DNA of 64,000 nucleotides from Flavobacterium sp. ASW18X. Lineage in GTDB: Bacteria; Bacteroidota; Bacteroidia; Flavobacteriales; Flavobacteriaceae. The position numbers and the translations under genes were made by a program. Every line of letters begins with the position of its first letter. Within the stretch, counting starts at the first letter, position 1. Of the stretch, positions 18,881-27,826 are shown piece by piece. Under the pieces are notes generated by a model, which had not been told where the DNA came from, did no database searches, and saw only the letters and a list, made by a program, of their open reading frames with translations. The stretch is taken from NCBI RefSeq assembly GCF_005144745.1, contig NZ_SWKK01000004.1, forward strand, positions 490,713-554,712, given 5' to 3'.

Positions 18881-19723
18881 TTACTTAGCGCCCCATTCTT
18901 TTAAAGAATCTTGATTCATTTTTACGTAATCCGCATTGCCAGCCTTTTCTGCAACCGCTAGAGAATTTTTAGCTGCCGCAATTGCAGCTTTGGTATCTCC
19001 TAATTTAGCATAGATTAGGGATTGCTTACGCATCATCCAAAATGCTTGTGGATTTGCTGCTACCGCTTTTTCTATCCAATCTTTTGCCTTATTTAAATCC
19101 TTGCCTTCTTCCAAATAATAAGAAGCTGCTGCATAATAATCGTTACCACTAGGACCGGCCATCACTGCTTCAATGCTCTTCATAGCTTTTTCTTGTGTAG
19201 GAACATCAAACTTCACGCCTACATATACGTTTTCCCATAAAATACCCAACATTGCACCGTTATTATGAATGTCGTCTATAGTCATGGTAAATGTTTCAAT
19301 CGGCATTTCTACTGGATAAACCTCTGCTTTTACAGAAGCTGCCACTTTAGATGCATCCCAATTTTGTGGAGTACCCCAGTTATTGGTATCCGCATAAAAA
19401 ATAACTTCCCAAACAGCCTCACCTGGTTTTGTAAATAAAGCGTAGGAGCCAGCCTTTATTGCCTTTCCTCCTACAGTTACATCATCACTAAAAGTAACAA
19501 TAGTATTCTTGTTTGCCCCAGTTCTCCAAAGTTTATCGTAAGGAACTAGGTTACCAAATACTTTTCTGCCTTTCATAGAAGGCCTAGAGTATTCTACCGT
19601 AACATCTGTTAAACCTACTTGTTGTTCCATAGTAGATAATGGGCTCGGTTGTGGGGTTGCAATTTGTGCTAATCCAGAAAAGATTACACCTAAAAGCATA
19701 CCCAATAGTGCTAGTTTTTTCAT
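18881..19723 (-). CDS. DUF2911 protein with C-terminal TPR
   Basis: A 280-residue exported protein. A signal peptide ends near residue 20 (FSGLAQ). The DUF2911 domain covers about residues 25-185, with the SRPSMKGRKVFG and WRTGANKNT motifs. The C-terminal 80 residues form helical repeats resembling TPR. The function of DUF2911 is unknown. A good promoter lies directly upstream. Confidence 0.82.
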   Translation of the reverse strand: MKKLALLGMLLGVIFSGLAQIATPQPSPLSTMEQQVGLTDVTVEYSRPSMKGRKVFGNLVPYDKLWRTGANKNTIVTFSDDVTVGGKAIKAGSYALFTKPGEAVWEVIFYADTNNWGTPQNWDASKVAASVKAEVYPVEMPIETFTMTIDDIHNNGAMLGILWENVYVGVKFDVPTQEKAMKSIEAVMAGPSGNDYYAAASYYLEEGKDLNKAKDWIEKAVAANPQAFWMMRKQSLIYAKLGDTKAAIAAAKNSLAVAEKAGNADYVKMNQDSLKEWGAK

Positions 19724-19746
19724 TTGTAGTGTTTTTTACTTTTTAG

Positions 19747-19776
19747 CAAAACTAGCTATTAACAAATCTGACAAAA
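19747..19776 (-). promoter_or_regulatory. promoter of the DUF2911 gene
   Basis: On the minus strand, TTTTG (19776-19772), a 17-base spacer and TAGTTTTG (19754-19747, exact TAnnTTTG) form a good Bacteroidota promoter 24 bases before the ATG. Confidence 0.65.
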
Positions 19777-19799
19777 GTTAAGAAAAGCTTAAAAGAATT

Positions 19800-20972
19800 T
19801 TATCGAATTAGAAAAGGAATAACCCACCTATCATTTTCTGCATAAAACTGAGCATAATATATGGAAGGTTTTAAGAAAGAGGTGTTTATGGTGTATTCTT
19901 CTAATTCTTGCTTCTGATAAAAAGCAATTTGCCTCCCAGAGGTATCAAAAATAGAAAGACCTTGTAATAGAGTGTTAACTGGCATTTTAAAAGCTAAGGC
20001 CGAATTTCCCATTGGCTGGTAGGCCAGAGGACGCTCAATCCTTAATTGTTCTTCTGGAGCTTCCCCATCTCCCTTAGGTAAGTCTTCATTAGAATCTTCT
20101 TGCGCATCTTCTTCTTCGAGGGTCTCACTATCCAACGTAAAAGAAAATAATCTGGAGGCCGAGCTAACAAAAGGTGGATTTTGATAATTTTCACAACTTA
20201 CATAATAGGTATGATTGGCATTCTTAGTAATACCCTCGGTCTGGGCAATACCTATCGGCAACTGCAATTTTTCTTGCTGTACCACAAATTGCCCCCTTTC
20301 ATCCAACTCTACATTCAAAAGAAAAGGTGTAAGTATACTGGTGTATCCCAATAAGATAATTGTGTTAGCATCCTTTACATACGTAGCATCTGTCACTAAA
20401 CCGTTTATAGGTATTTCTTGCACAAATTCTGCCTGATAGGAACCTGCTATTTTGGGTAAACGATAAACCGCCGTATTCATAGATTTCCATTGCTTCGTGA
20501 AGATGTACAAATAATTTTCTGTTGCTATCATTGCTTCTGCATCAAAATCACTATGCTCCTGCCCTTCAAAGTTAACTTGCTCTGGATAACTAAACCCAAT
20601 GATTTCCGTAACTATTGGGCTGTTCGTTTGCAAAGCTGCCAACCTAAACTTATACACTTTTAAATCTCTTCTTGTACCAAGATTATTACCAAAATCACCT
20701 ACATATCCAAATTCACCATCGATACTCAAAGCCTCCCAATCTATATTCTCTGCCATTAAGGTCTTGCGTGCAGTTATCTCTAAAGTTTCAGGATTCATTA
20801 CAAATATTTCTGCACTATTTCCAGAGTCATTGCAACTTAAAACTTGCTTGTCCCAATAAGCTAATCCAGAGGTTTCTTGCAGTTCCGTTGGCAGGTCTCC
20901 AATTGCTTTGATGTTGGTTTGTGCACCAGCCCATAAAGCTGTTAAACAAAATAGTAGCTGTAATCCTCTCAT
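19800..20972 (-). CDS. secreted protein with T9SS-like C-terminal domain
   Basis: A 390-residue exported protein with a short signal peptide (cleavage near GAQT, residue 18). The body resembles a beta-propeller: repeated YxxD/Y segments, an ETSGLAYW opening and a GYVGDFGNN segment. A Glu/Asp-rich linker near residue 290 leads to a C-terminal domain of about 80 residues with the pattern IFDTSGRQI ... INTSFLKPSIYYAQF, like type A sorting domains of the type IX secretion system. It is probably exported across the outer membrane. Its activity is not recognised. Confidence 0.7.
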   Translation of the reverse strand: MRGLQLLFCLTALWAGAQTNIKAIGDLPTELQETSGLAYWDKQVLSCNDSGNSAEIFVMNPETLEITARKTLMAENIDWEALSIDGEFGYVGDFGNNLGTRRDLKVYKFRLAALQTNSPIVTEIIGFSYPEQVNFEGQEHSDFDAEAMIATENYLYIFTKQWKSMNTAVYRLPKIAGSYQAEFVQEIPINGLVTDATYVKDANTIILLGYTSILTPFLLNVELDERGQFVVQQEKLQLPIGIAQTEGITKNANHTYYVSCENYQNPPFVSSASRLFSFTLDSETLEEEDAQEDSNEDLPKGDGEAPEEQLRIERPLAYQPMGNSALAFKMPVNTLLQGLSIFDTSGRQIAFYQKQELEEYTINTSFLKPSIYYAQFYAENDRWVIPFLIR

Positions 20973-21114
20973 ATGGGTAAATATAATTGAAAACCAAATG
21001 GTTGCCTAGCCTTTTAGAACGGCATCGGAAGAACTGCGCTGTTATTAAGATGAATTACGTCGATTTTTCAAAATTGTTTAACTTTTAATGTTTTTAATTA
21101 AACAATATTAACCC

Positions 21115-21122
21115 TACTTTTG
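21115..21122 (+). promoter_or_regulatory. -7 promoter box of the photolyase operon
   Basis: TACTTTTG is an exact TAnnTTTG match 13 bases before the ATG at 21136. No TTG box is present at the normal spacing. Confidence 0.5.
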
Positions 21123-21135
21123 TTAAAAAATCAGC

Positions 21136-21627
21136 ATGAAGGTTTATCGTTTAACCGCAAAACAAGGTTTTCCTATTAGTATGGAAAAAGCGTGGAGCTT
21201 TTTATCTGACCCTAGAAACTTAAAGGTGATTACCCCAGAACATATGGGCTTTAAAATTTTATCTGGCGCAGATAGGGATATGTATCAGGGACAAATCATT
21301 CAATATATAGTCTATCCTTTTCCTCATATACCTACAAAATGGGTTACCGAAATTACCCATGTTAAAGAAGGAGAATACTTTGTAGATGAACAACGTTTTG
21401 GTCCTTATGCATTGTGGCACCATAAGCATTTTATAAAACAAATAGATGGTGGCGTAGAAATGGAAGACATTATAGATTATAAACTTCCGCTCGGTATTTT
21501 AGGGCGATTGATGCACCCCATCATCGTAAAAAAGCAACTACAAAACATTTTTAATTATCGGGAAAAACGATTGAACGAATTGTTTGGTCATCTAGAAGGG
21601 TATCAAAATTCCATAACATTTAAATAG
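21136..21627 (+). CDS. SRPBCC family (ligand-binding START-like) protein
   Basis: A 163-residue helix-grip protein. The N-terminal FPISMEKAWSFLSDPRNL pattern and the HKHFIKQI / DIIDYKLPLG segments are typical of the polyketide-cyclase-like SRPBCC group. It should bind a hydrophobic ligand, not identified. It is the first of three closely packed genes ending in a photolyase; this grouping occurs in other Bacteroidota and suggests a role in light or damage response. Confidence 0.8.
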   Translation: MKVYRLTAKQGFPISMEKAWSFLSDPRNLKVITPEHMGFKILSGADRDMYQGQIIQYIVYPFPHIPTKWVTEITHVKEGEYFVDEQRFGPYALWHHKHFIKQIDGGVEMEDIIDYKLPLGILGRLMHPIIVKKQLQNIFNYREKRLNELFGHLEGYQNSITFK

Positions 21628-21633
21628 AAAAAA

Positions 21634-22326
21634 ATGAGTAAAAATATTTTATTAATAGGTGGTTCTCATGGTATAGGTTTTGCTATGGCCAAAACCTTAT
21701 TAGAAAACCATACCGTATATGTAGCCTCTAGAACTAAAGAGGATTTAGGTAATTTAGATGTAAACCACATTTCTTTTGATGCTACAACCGACCAATTAAA
21801 CGAGGAAGAATTGCCATCAGAAATTCATGGATTTGCCTATTGTCCAGGTTCCATCAACCTTAAACCTTTTAAAATGCTTTCCTTAGAAACTTTTAAAGAG
21901 GACATGGAACTTAATTTTTTCTCCATGGTTAACATTGTAAAAACCGTTATGCCCAAGATGGCAGAAAACAGTAGTATGGTCTTTTTTAGTACCGTAGCGG
22001 TTGGCACTGGTATGCCGTTTCATACCAGCGTAGCCGCAGCAAAGGGCGCTATTGAAGGCTTTGCAAAGTCTTTAGCGGCAGAATATGCACCAAAGATTAG
22101 AGTTAATACCATTGCGCCTTCACTGGTAGATACTCCCTTAGCCACAAGACTTTTAAACAATGATAAAAAAAGAGAAATGATGTCTAAAAGACATCCGTTA
22201 AACCGTGTGGGTAAACCTGAAGACATTGCAGATTTGGCTGTATTTTTAATCTCTGATAAAAGCTCCTGGGTAACAGGACAAGTAATGGGTATTGATGGTG
22301 GCTTATCTACTTTAAATGTAAATTGA
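21634..22326 (+). CDS. SDR-family protein lacking the catalytic tyrosine
   Basis: A 230-residue classical-length short-chain dehydrogenase fold. The nucleotide-binding motif GGSHGIG (9-15) and N94 are present. The active site is altered: Lys K137 is kept (VAAAKGAIEGF), but the position four before it, normally Tyr, is V133. The S119/T120 region remains. A normal Tyr-dependent redox reaction is therefore doubtful, and the protein may bind NAD(P) for another purpose. Six bases separate it from the SRPBCC gene, and its TGA shares a base with the photolyase ATG. Confidence 0.85.
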   Translation: MSKNILLIGGSHGIGFAMAKTLLENHTVYVASRTKEDLGNLDVNHISFDATTDQLNEEELPSEIHGFAYCPGSINLKPFKMLSLETFKEDMELNFFSMVNIVKTVMPKMAENSSMVFFSTVAVGTGMPFHTSVAAAKGAIEGFAKSLAAEYAPKIRVNTIAPSLVDTPLATRLLNNDKKREMMSKRHPLNRVGKPEDIADLAVFLISDKSSWVTGQVMGIDGGLSTLNVN

Positions 22327-23636
22327 TGGCAGATAAGGTTAATATTTTTTGGTTTAGACGGGATCTTAGACTGGAAGACAATGTAGGTCTTTACCATGCT
22401 TTAAACGACGAGAATCCTGTTCTCCCAATATTTATTTTTGATAAAGAGATTCTAGAACAATTACCAGAAGACGATGCTAGAGTAACCTTTATTTTTGATA
22501 CCCTTCAAAACATGCGGAATACCCTGCAAGAAAAGGTTAAAAGCAGTATTGCTATGTTCCACGATACTCCAAAGACGGTTTTTAAACAGTTATTAAAGGA
22601 GTATACTATTGGTACTGTTTTTACGAATCATGATTATGAGCCTTATGCAAAAAAAAGGGACCAAAACATTAAAGAACTATTAGAAGAGCACCAGATAGCT
22701 TTTAAGACTTATAAAGATCAAGTTATTTTTGAAAAAAGCGAGGTAGTCAAAGGTGATGGCGACCCTTATGTGGTATACACACCTTACATGAAAAAATGGA
22801 AGGAAAACTTCAACGCTTCTAAACATTTGGTGGCTTATGATACCAAAGACAATTTTAAAAACTTTATTGCCCACAGTAGACTTCCAAATTTAAGTTTGAG
22901 TGATATCGGTTTTAAAACCGCTACAATTAAAGTACCAGATTATTTAGTAACGCCTCATTTAATTCAAAAATACGAAGACACTCGTAATTTCCCAGCTTTA
23001 AAGACAGGGACTTCACAGTTAGGTCCCCACTTACGTTTTGGAACGGTAAGTGTACGGAAAATGGTTAAAAAAGCGACAGAAGAAAAGAATGAAACCTTCT
23101 GGAACGAGCTAATTTGGCGAGAGTTCTTTATGCAAATTTTGTGGCATTTTCCTGAAACCGTAAACAATGCTTTTAGAGCAAAGTATGACCGTATTAAATG
23201 GCGTAATAATGAGGAGGAATTTACAAAATGGAAAGAAGGCAAAACAGGATATGCTTTAGTAGATGCAGGAATGCGACAATTGAATGAAACAGGATACATG
23301 CATAACCGGGTGCGGATGTTGGTAGCAAGCTTTTTGTGTAAACACTTGCTCATAGATTGGCGATGGGGTGAAGCGTACTTTGCCGAAAAGCTTTTGGATT
23401 ATGAAATGTCTAGTAATGTAGGTAACTGGCAATGGGCTGCGGGTAGCGGTGTAGATGCTGCACCCTATTTTAGAATTTTTAACCCTATGACCCAAATAGA
23501 TAAATTTGATAAGGATAAAAAATACATTAACCGATGGGTCAAGGATTTACAAGAAATGAGTTACCCAAATAAAATGGTAGACCATAAAGAAGCACGAGAA
23601 CGCTGTTTAAAAGTCTATAAAGAGGCCGTGGGGTAA
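22326..23636 (+). CDS. phr: deoxyribodipyrimidine photolyase
   Basis: A 436-residue photolyase/cryptochrome protein that uses FAD and blue light to split cyclobutane pyrimidine dimers. The N-terminal antenna domain starts FWFRRDLRLEDN. The FAD domain carries WNELIWREFF, DAGMRQLNETGYMHNRVRM and SSNVGNWQWAAGSGVDAAPYF, which match class I CPD photolyases. The start is the ATG overlapping the SDR stop (TGATG), not the TTG three bases earlier. It could be a cryptochrome, but gene context favours repair. Confidence 0.9.
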   Translation: MADKVNIFWFRRDLRLEDNVGLYHALNDENPVLPIFIFDKEILEQLPEDDARVTFIFDTLQNMRNTLQEKVKSSIAMFHDTPKTVFKQLLKEYTIGTVFTNHDYEPYAKKRDQNIKELLEEHQIAFKTYKDQVIFEKSEVVKGDGDPYVVYTPYMKKWKENFNASKHLVAYDTKDNFKNFIAHSRLPNLSLSDIGFKTATIKVPDYLVTPHLIQKYEDTRNFPALKTGTSQLGPHLRFGTVSVRKMVKKATEEKNETFWNELIWREFFMQILWHFPETVNNAFRAKYDRIKWRNNEEEFTKWKEGKTGYALVDAGMRQLNETGYMHNRVRMLVASFLCKHLLIDWRWGEAYFAEKLLDYEMSSNVGNWQWAAGSGVDAAPYFRIFNPMTQIDKFDKDKKYINRWVKDLQEMSYPNKMVDHKEARERCLKVYKEAVG

Positions 23637-23685
23637 ATCGGATTTTTTGGTATTTTTAGAGGATAACCAAAGAACTCGATAGCAA

Positions 23686-25116
23686 ATGAAAACACCAAAA
23701 CTACTCGGTTTACTCCTACTTGCAGTGCCGTTGATGGCCTCTGCGCAAAAAGTGAGTAAAAATAAACAGGCTGTAATTAGTGCTGTAGAAAATCACAAAG
23801 AACACCTAATCACCTTGAGTGATTCTATTTGGGCTTTAGCAGAAACTGCATTTGAAGAATCAAAATCAGCAGAACTTCTAGCTAGCTATGCAGAAAAAAA
23901 TGGACTAATGGTGGAACGTGGTGTTGCCAACATTCCTACTGCATTTACCGCAACGTATGGCAGTGGTAAACCCGTAATTAGCATTTTAGGGGAGTTTGAT
24001 GCACTTCCGGGACTATCTCAAAATACTACTCCAACTAAAAATCCTAGAGTGGAAGGTGCTCCCGGTCATGGATGTGGGCATAACATGTTCGGTGCCGCAA
24101 GCTTAGGGGCCGCAATAGCCATTAAAGAACAAATTGAAGCTGGAAAATTAAAAGGGACCGTAAAATTTTTAGGTACACCAGCAGAAGAAAAATATTTTGC
24201 CAAAGTTTGGATGGTAGAGGCTGGTCTGTGGGATGATGTGGATGTAAACATTAGCTGGCACCCAGGCGCTAACATAGAAGCAGATGTACAAAGTGGCTTA
24301 TCCTTAATTGATTTTATTGTTGAGTTTTACGGCCAAGCAGCACATGCATCTGCTGACCCTTGGAATGGTAGAAGCGCTTCTGATGCTTTAGAATTGTATA
24401 CTACTGGTATTAATTATTACCGTGAACATATAAAACCAACCTCAAGAATTCATTACCATATACAAGATGGCGGTCAGGTAGTTAATGTAGTACCGGACTA
24501 TTCTAAAATTTGGGTCAGGGTACGGGATCCTAAACGTAAAGTTATGCTTCCTACTTATGAACAAGTAAAAAAGATGGCAGAAGGCGCGGCTATCATGGCA
24601 AATGTAGATTATAAAATATCATTGGTATCTGGTATTTATGAAACTCTGGTCAACAGGTCTGGGGGTGCCATTATGCAAAAAAATCTAGAACTTTTAGGTC
24701 CTATAAGCTATACTGAAGAGGAAATTGAATTTGGGAAAGCAATCCAAAAAGCAACCGGAAAATCAGAGGTTGGCATGGATAGTAGTATAAAACCATTAAG
24801 AGAAACCGAAGAACTGCCTGGCGGCGGGTCTACAGATGTGGGTGACGTAAGTTGGAATGTACCTAACATTAATTTAAGCGTTACCGTCGCACCAAAAGAT
24901 ACCCCTTGGCATTCGTGGGCCGTTGTAGCTTGTGGGGGTATGAGTATTGGGCATAAGGGAATGGTTTACGCTTCTAAAGCAATGGCTATGACTATGGTAG
25001 ATTTGTTTGAAAATCCTAAATTGGTCAATCAAGTTAAAGAAGAATATAAAACAAGAAAAGGAGATGAAAAATACGAGGCTATGATAGATGGCCCACCGCC
25101 AATAGGCAAAAATTAA
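23686..25116 (+). CDS. M20-family amidohydrolase, exported
   Basis: A 476-residue protein with a signal peptide (cleavage near ASAQK, residue 21) and an M20D-type metallohydrolase domain related to aminobenzoyl-glutamate hydrolase subunit AbgB. Metal-site segments include GEFDALPG, GHGCGHNMFG and GTPAEE. A dimerisation domain sits in the middle (HASADPWNGRSASDA). It should cleave an amide-linked amino acid or peptide in the periplasm. The next gene begins nine bases later, so the two probably form a unit. Confidence 0.83.
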   Translation: MKTPKLLGLLLLAVPLMASAQKVSKNKQAVISAVENHKEHLITLSDSIWALAETAFEESKSAELLASYAEKNGLMVERGVANIPTAFTATYGSGKPVISILGEFDALPGLSQNTTPTKNPRVEGAPGHGCGHNMFGAASLGAAIAIKEQIEAGKLKGTVKFLGTPAEEKYFAKVWMVEAGLWDDVDVNISWHPGANIEADVQSGLSLIDFIVEFYGQAAHASADPWNGRSASDALELYTTGINYYREHIKPTSRIHYHIQDGGQVVNVVPDYSKIWVRVRDPKRKVMLPTYEQVKKMAEGAAIMANVDYKISLVSGIYETLVNRSGGAIMQKNLELLGPISYTEEEIEFGKAIQKATGKSEVGMDSSIKPLRETEELPGGGSTDVGDVSWNVPNINLSVTVAPKDTPWHSWAVVACGGMSIGHKGMVYASKAMAMTMVDLFENPKLVNQVKEEYKTRKGDEKYEAMIDGPPPIGKN

Positions 25117-25124
25117 AACATTAT

Positions 25125-26009
25125 ATGACTAGAATTTATGTACTAGGCCTGCTAATAGCGGGCCTTTTCCCCCTTAGTGCACAAGAAAATAAACCTCTAA
25201 AAGCTTTTACCCCACTTTTAAATAAAATCTGGAAAGCAGAAGGAACATGGGGTAATGGAAGTACCTTTAAGCAAGAAATGTCTTTTAAAATAGCTCTAGA
25301 TAGTAGTTTGATAATTACAGAGACCACTGGCTTTTTAGACCCTGAACAAAAGAACTATGGGCAACGTAGCCATGGTATAAGAAAATACGATACCAAAACG
25401 GGCCGTTTACGTTTTTGGGAATTTGATGTAGAAGGCAATACTACCCGTGGAAAAGTGGAAGTATACAACAAAGATATCATGTACATCTACGATTACGGTG
25501 GCACCCAAGTAACAGATTATTGGCGTTATATAGATGACTATACATACGAGTTTGTTGTAGGCATTTTAGAAGATGGTAAGTGGCAACAAACATTTTTAAA
25601 AACGCAATTTACTACCGAGCGAAAACAATTTTATTTCGACTTTAATCATTACGCCATTGTAGTCCAAGATTTAAAAAGGGCTGGAGATTTTTACAAAGAA
25701 GTATTTCAGTTAAAAGAAATTTCCCATCCAGACAACAATCCTAAGTTTAGATGGTTTTTGGTAAAAAAAGCTGCACAATTACATTTGATACAAAAAGAGG
25801 CCGCAAATTTCACCAAAAACAAGAGCATTCACCTGTCTTTAACCACCCAACAATTAGAGGCTTTTATTGCACACCTAAAACATTTACAAATAAGTTTTTA
25901 CGATTGGTCAGGCACTAAAAATGAAATTTCCATACGCTCTGATGGAGTTAAACAAATCTATTTGCAAGACCCTGATGGTTACTGGATTGAGGTAAATAAC
26001 GCACCATAA
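25125..26009 (+). CDS. exported lipocalin-like / VOC (glyoxalase-fold) fusion protein
   Basis: A 294-residue protein with a signal peptide ending at LSAQ (residue 20). The N-terminal half (about 25-165) is a beta-barrel-like domain (WKAEGTW, YDYGGTQVTDYWR) resembling lipocalin-like stress proteins. The C-terminal half (about 170-294) is a VOC domain (FNHYAIVVQDLKRAGDFY ... LQDPDGYWIEV) with the metal-site positions partly recognisable. The combination in one exported protein is unusual. Function unknown; it is linked to the M20 hydrolase by a nine-base gap. Confidence 0.72.
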   Translation: MTRIYVLGLLIAGLFPLSAQENKPLKAFTPLLNKIWKAEGTWGNGSTFKQEMSFKIALDSSLIITETTGFLDPEQKNYGQRSHGIRKYDTKTGRLRFWEFDVEGNTTRGKVEVYNKDIMYIYDYGGTQVTDYWRYIDDYTYEFVVGILEDGKWQQTFLKTQFTTERKQFYFDFNHYAIVVQDLKRAGDFYKEVFQLKEISHPDNNPKFRWFLVKKAAQLHLIQKEAANFTKNKSIHLSLTTQQLEAFIAHLKHLQISFYDWSGTKNEISIRSDGVKQIYLQDPDGYWIEVNNAP

Positions 26010-26076
26010 TTTATTAGGTTTTGTTTAAGTTTATAAGAATTCTGTACTTTTATGATGACCTAACAGACCAATAAAT

Positions 26077-26505
26077 ATGTACTCATTAATCTACCGTTCG
26101 GTAGCGCAACCATCATTTTCCTTACCAGAAGTTTATTTAATGCTAAGTAAAGCAAGAGCTTTCAATAATAACCATAATATAACGGGCTGTCTCTTATACC
26201 ACAACCAAACGTTTATACAGTTATTAGAGGGAGAAGAATCTGCTCTATTAGCGCTGTATGACAGTATAAAACTAGATAAAAGACATTATAATGTTACTAC
26301 TTTAATAGAGCAACATATAGAGACCCCTTTATTTTTAAATTGGGATATGGCTTTTCATGAGTTTGATGAATTTGAGGACAGTAAGCATGAAAAACTAAGG
26401 CAGATAGACGCTATTTTTAGCAAGTCTTCTGCCTTTAATAAACCTAGTGAATTCGCTACTACATTTTTTAAAAATGTGCATCGAATTTTATTTCAAGAAA
26501 ACTAA
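26077..26505 (+). CDS. BLUF-domain blue-light receptor
   Basis: A 142-residue protein consisting of a BLUF domain and a short helical C-terminus. All flavin photocycle residues align with AppA: Y6 (AppA Y21), N30 (N45), Q48 (Q63), W89 (W104) and M91 (M106). It binds FAD and switches on blue light, normally passing the signal through protein contacts. No output domain is attached, so a partner protein is required. Its stop codon overlaps the murA stop from the other strand. The photolyase 2.4 kb upstream fits a light-response theme. Confidence 0.9.
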   Translation: MYSLIYRSVAQPSFSLPEVYLMLSKARAFNNNHNITGCLLYHNQTFIQLLEGEESALLALYDSIKLDKRHYNVTTLIEQHIETPLFLNWDMAFHEFDEFEDSKHEKLRQIDAIFSKSSAFNKPSEFATTFFKNVHRILFQEN

Positions 26506-27809
26506 ACTCTTACAATATCCGCTCCTATGGCTCTAAGACGTTCGTCTATATTCTCGTAACCGCGGTCTATTTGTTCAATGTTGTGGATTGTAGAAGTTCC
26601 TTTTGCAGATAAGGCCGCAATAAGCAAAGATACACCAGCTCTGATATCCGGAGAGGTCATGGTAGTTGCTTTTAAGGTTGATTTAAAATCGTGACCTATC
26701 ACAGTGGCACGGTGAGGGTCACAAAGGATAATTTTAGCACCCATATCTAATAATTTATCTACGAAAAACAATCTACTCTCGAACATTTTCTGATGCACAA
26801 CCACTTCTCCTCTCGCTTGTGTGGCTATCACCAATATAATACTAAGTAAATCTGGTGTAAATCCTGGCCAAGGTGCATCTGCAATGGTTAAGATAGAACC
26901 GTCTATAAAGTTTTGTATCTCATAACCATCTTTATGTTCTGGAATATAGATATCGTCTCCACGTCTTTCCATAGTAATTCCTAGTTTTCTAAAAACATCT
27001 GGAATCTGACCTAAATTTTCCCAGCTAACATTTTTAATGGTTAACTCACTGCGTGTCATTGCTGCCAAACCAACCCAGCTACCAATTTCTATCATATCTG
27101 GTAACATGGTATGCTCTGTTCCACCTAGACACTCAACCCCTTCTATAGTTAGTAAATTAGAACCAATACCAGAAATATTAGCTCCCATACGTACCATCAT
27201 TTTACATAATTGTTGCAAATAAGGCTCGCATGCTGCGTTATAGATAGTAGTTGTGCCTTTTGCTAATACTGCTGCCATCACAATGTTTGCGGTACCTGTT
27301 ACAGATGCTTCATCTAATAACATATAAGTACCTTGCAGCTCTTCCGCTTCAACCCCGTAAAAATGTTCTTCTTTATTATATCTAAACTGGGCCCCTAATT
27401 TAATGAAACCCTCAAAATGCGTATCTAAACGTCTACGACCTATCTTATCTCCACCCGGTTTAGGTATATATCCTTTACCAAATCTACCTAACAATGGCCC
27501 TACTAGCATAATAGAACCCCGTAGTCCTCTACCATCTTTTTTAAATTGTTCTGATTGTAGATAGTCTAGATTAACATCATCTGCCTTGAAGGTGTAAGAA
27601 CCTTTACCTTTCTTTTGAATTTTAACTCCTAAATCTTCTAGTAAGGCAATAAGTTTATTAACATCTACAATGTCTGGTATGTTGTTGATAGTAACTTTTT
27701 CTGGTGTCAACAGTACAGCACAAAGAATTTGTAAAGCTTCATTCTTTGCCCCTTGTGGGGTTATTTCACCTTTTAGTTTTTTTCCCCCTTGGATTCTAAA
27801 TGTCCCCAT
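26502..27809 (-). CDS. murA: UDP-N-acetylglucosamine 1-carboxyvinyltransferase MurA
   Basis: A 435-residue EPSP-synthase-fold enzyme that transfers enolpyruvate from PEP to UDP-GlcNAc, the first committed step of peptidoglycan synthesis. K22 and N23 match the E. coli catalytic residues. The catalytic loop reads PGGDKIGRRR: the residue at the position of E. coli Cys115 is D121. Cys-to-Asp at this position retains activity and prevents covalent fosfomycin binding in known enzymes. The gene is followed upstream by DUF4290 with a 17-base gap, probably cotranscribed. Confidence 0.93.
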   Translation of the reverse strand: MGTFRIQGGKKLKGEITPQGAKNEALQILCAVLLTPEKVTINNIPDIVDVNKLIALLEDLGVKIQKKGKGSYTFKADDVNLDYLQSEQFKKDGRGLRGSIMLVGPLLGRFGKGYIPKPGGDKIGRRRLDTHFEGFIKLGAQFRYNKEEHFYGVEAEELQGTYMLLDEASVTGTANIVMAAVLAKGTTTIYNAACEPYLQQLCKMMVRMGANISGIGSNLLTIEGVECLGGTEHTMLPDMIEIGSWVGLAAMTRSELTIKNVSWENLGQIPDVFRKLGITMERRGDDIYIPEHKDGYEIQNFIDGSILTIADAPWPGFTPDLLSIILVIATQARGEVVVHQKMFESRLFFVDKLLDMGAKIILCDPHRATVIGHDFKSTLKATTMTSPDIRAGVSLLIAALSAKGTSTIHNIEQIDRGYENIDERLRAIGADIVRV

Positions 27810-27826
27810 TTAATGGTGTAGGTTTT

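Noticed and set aside
26502..26505. Overlapping stop codons of the BLUF gene and murA
   Set aside because: A four-base convergent overlap is unremarkable; no terminator is visible, but no special mechanism is implied.
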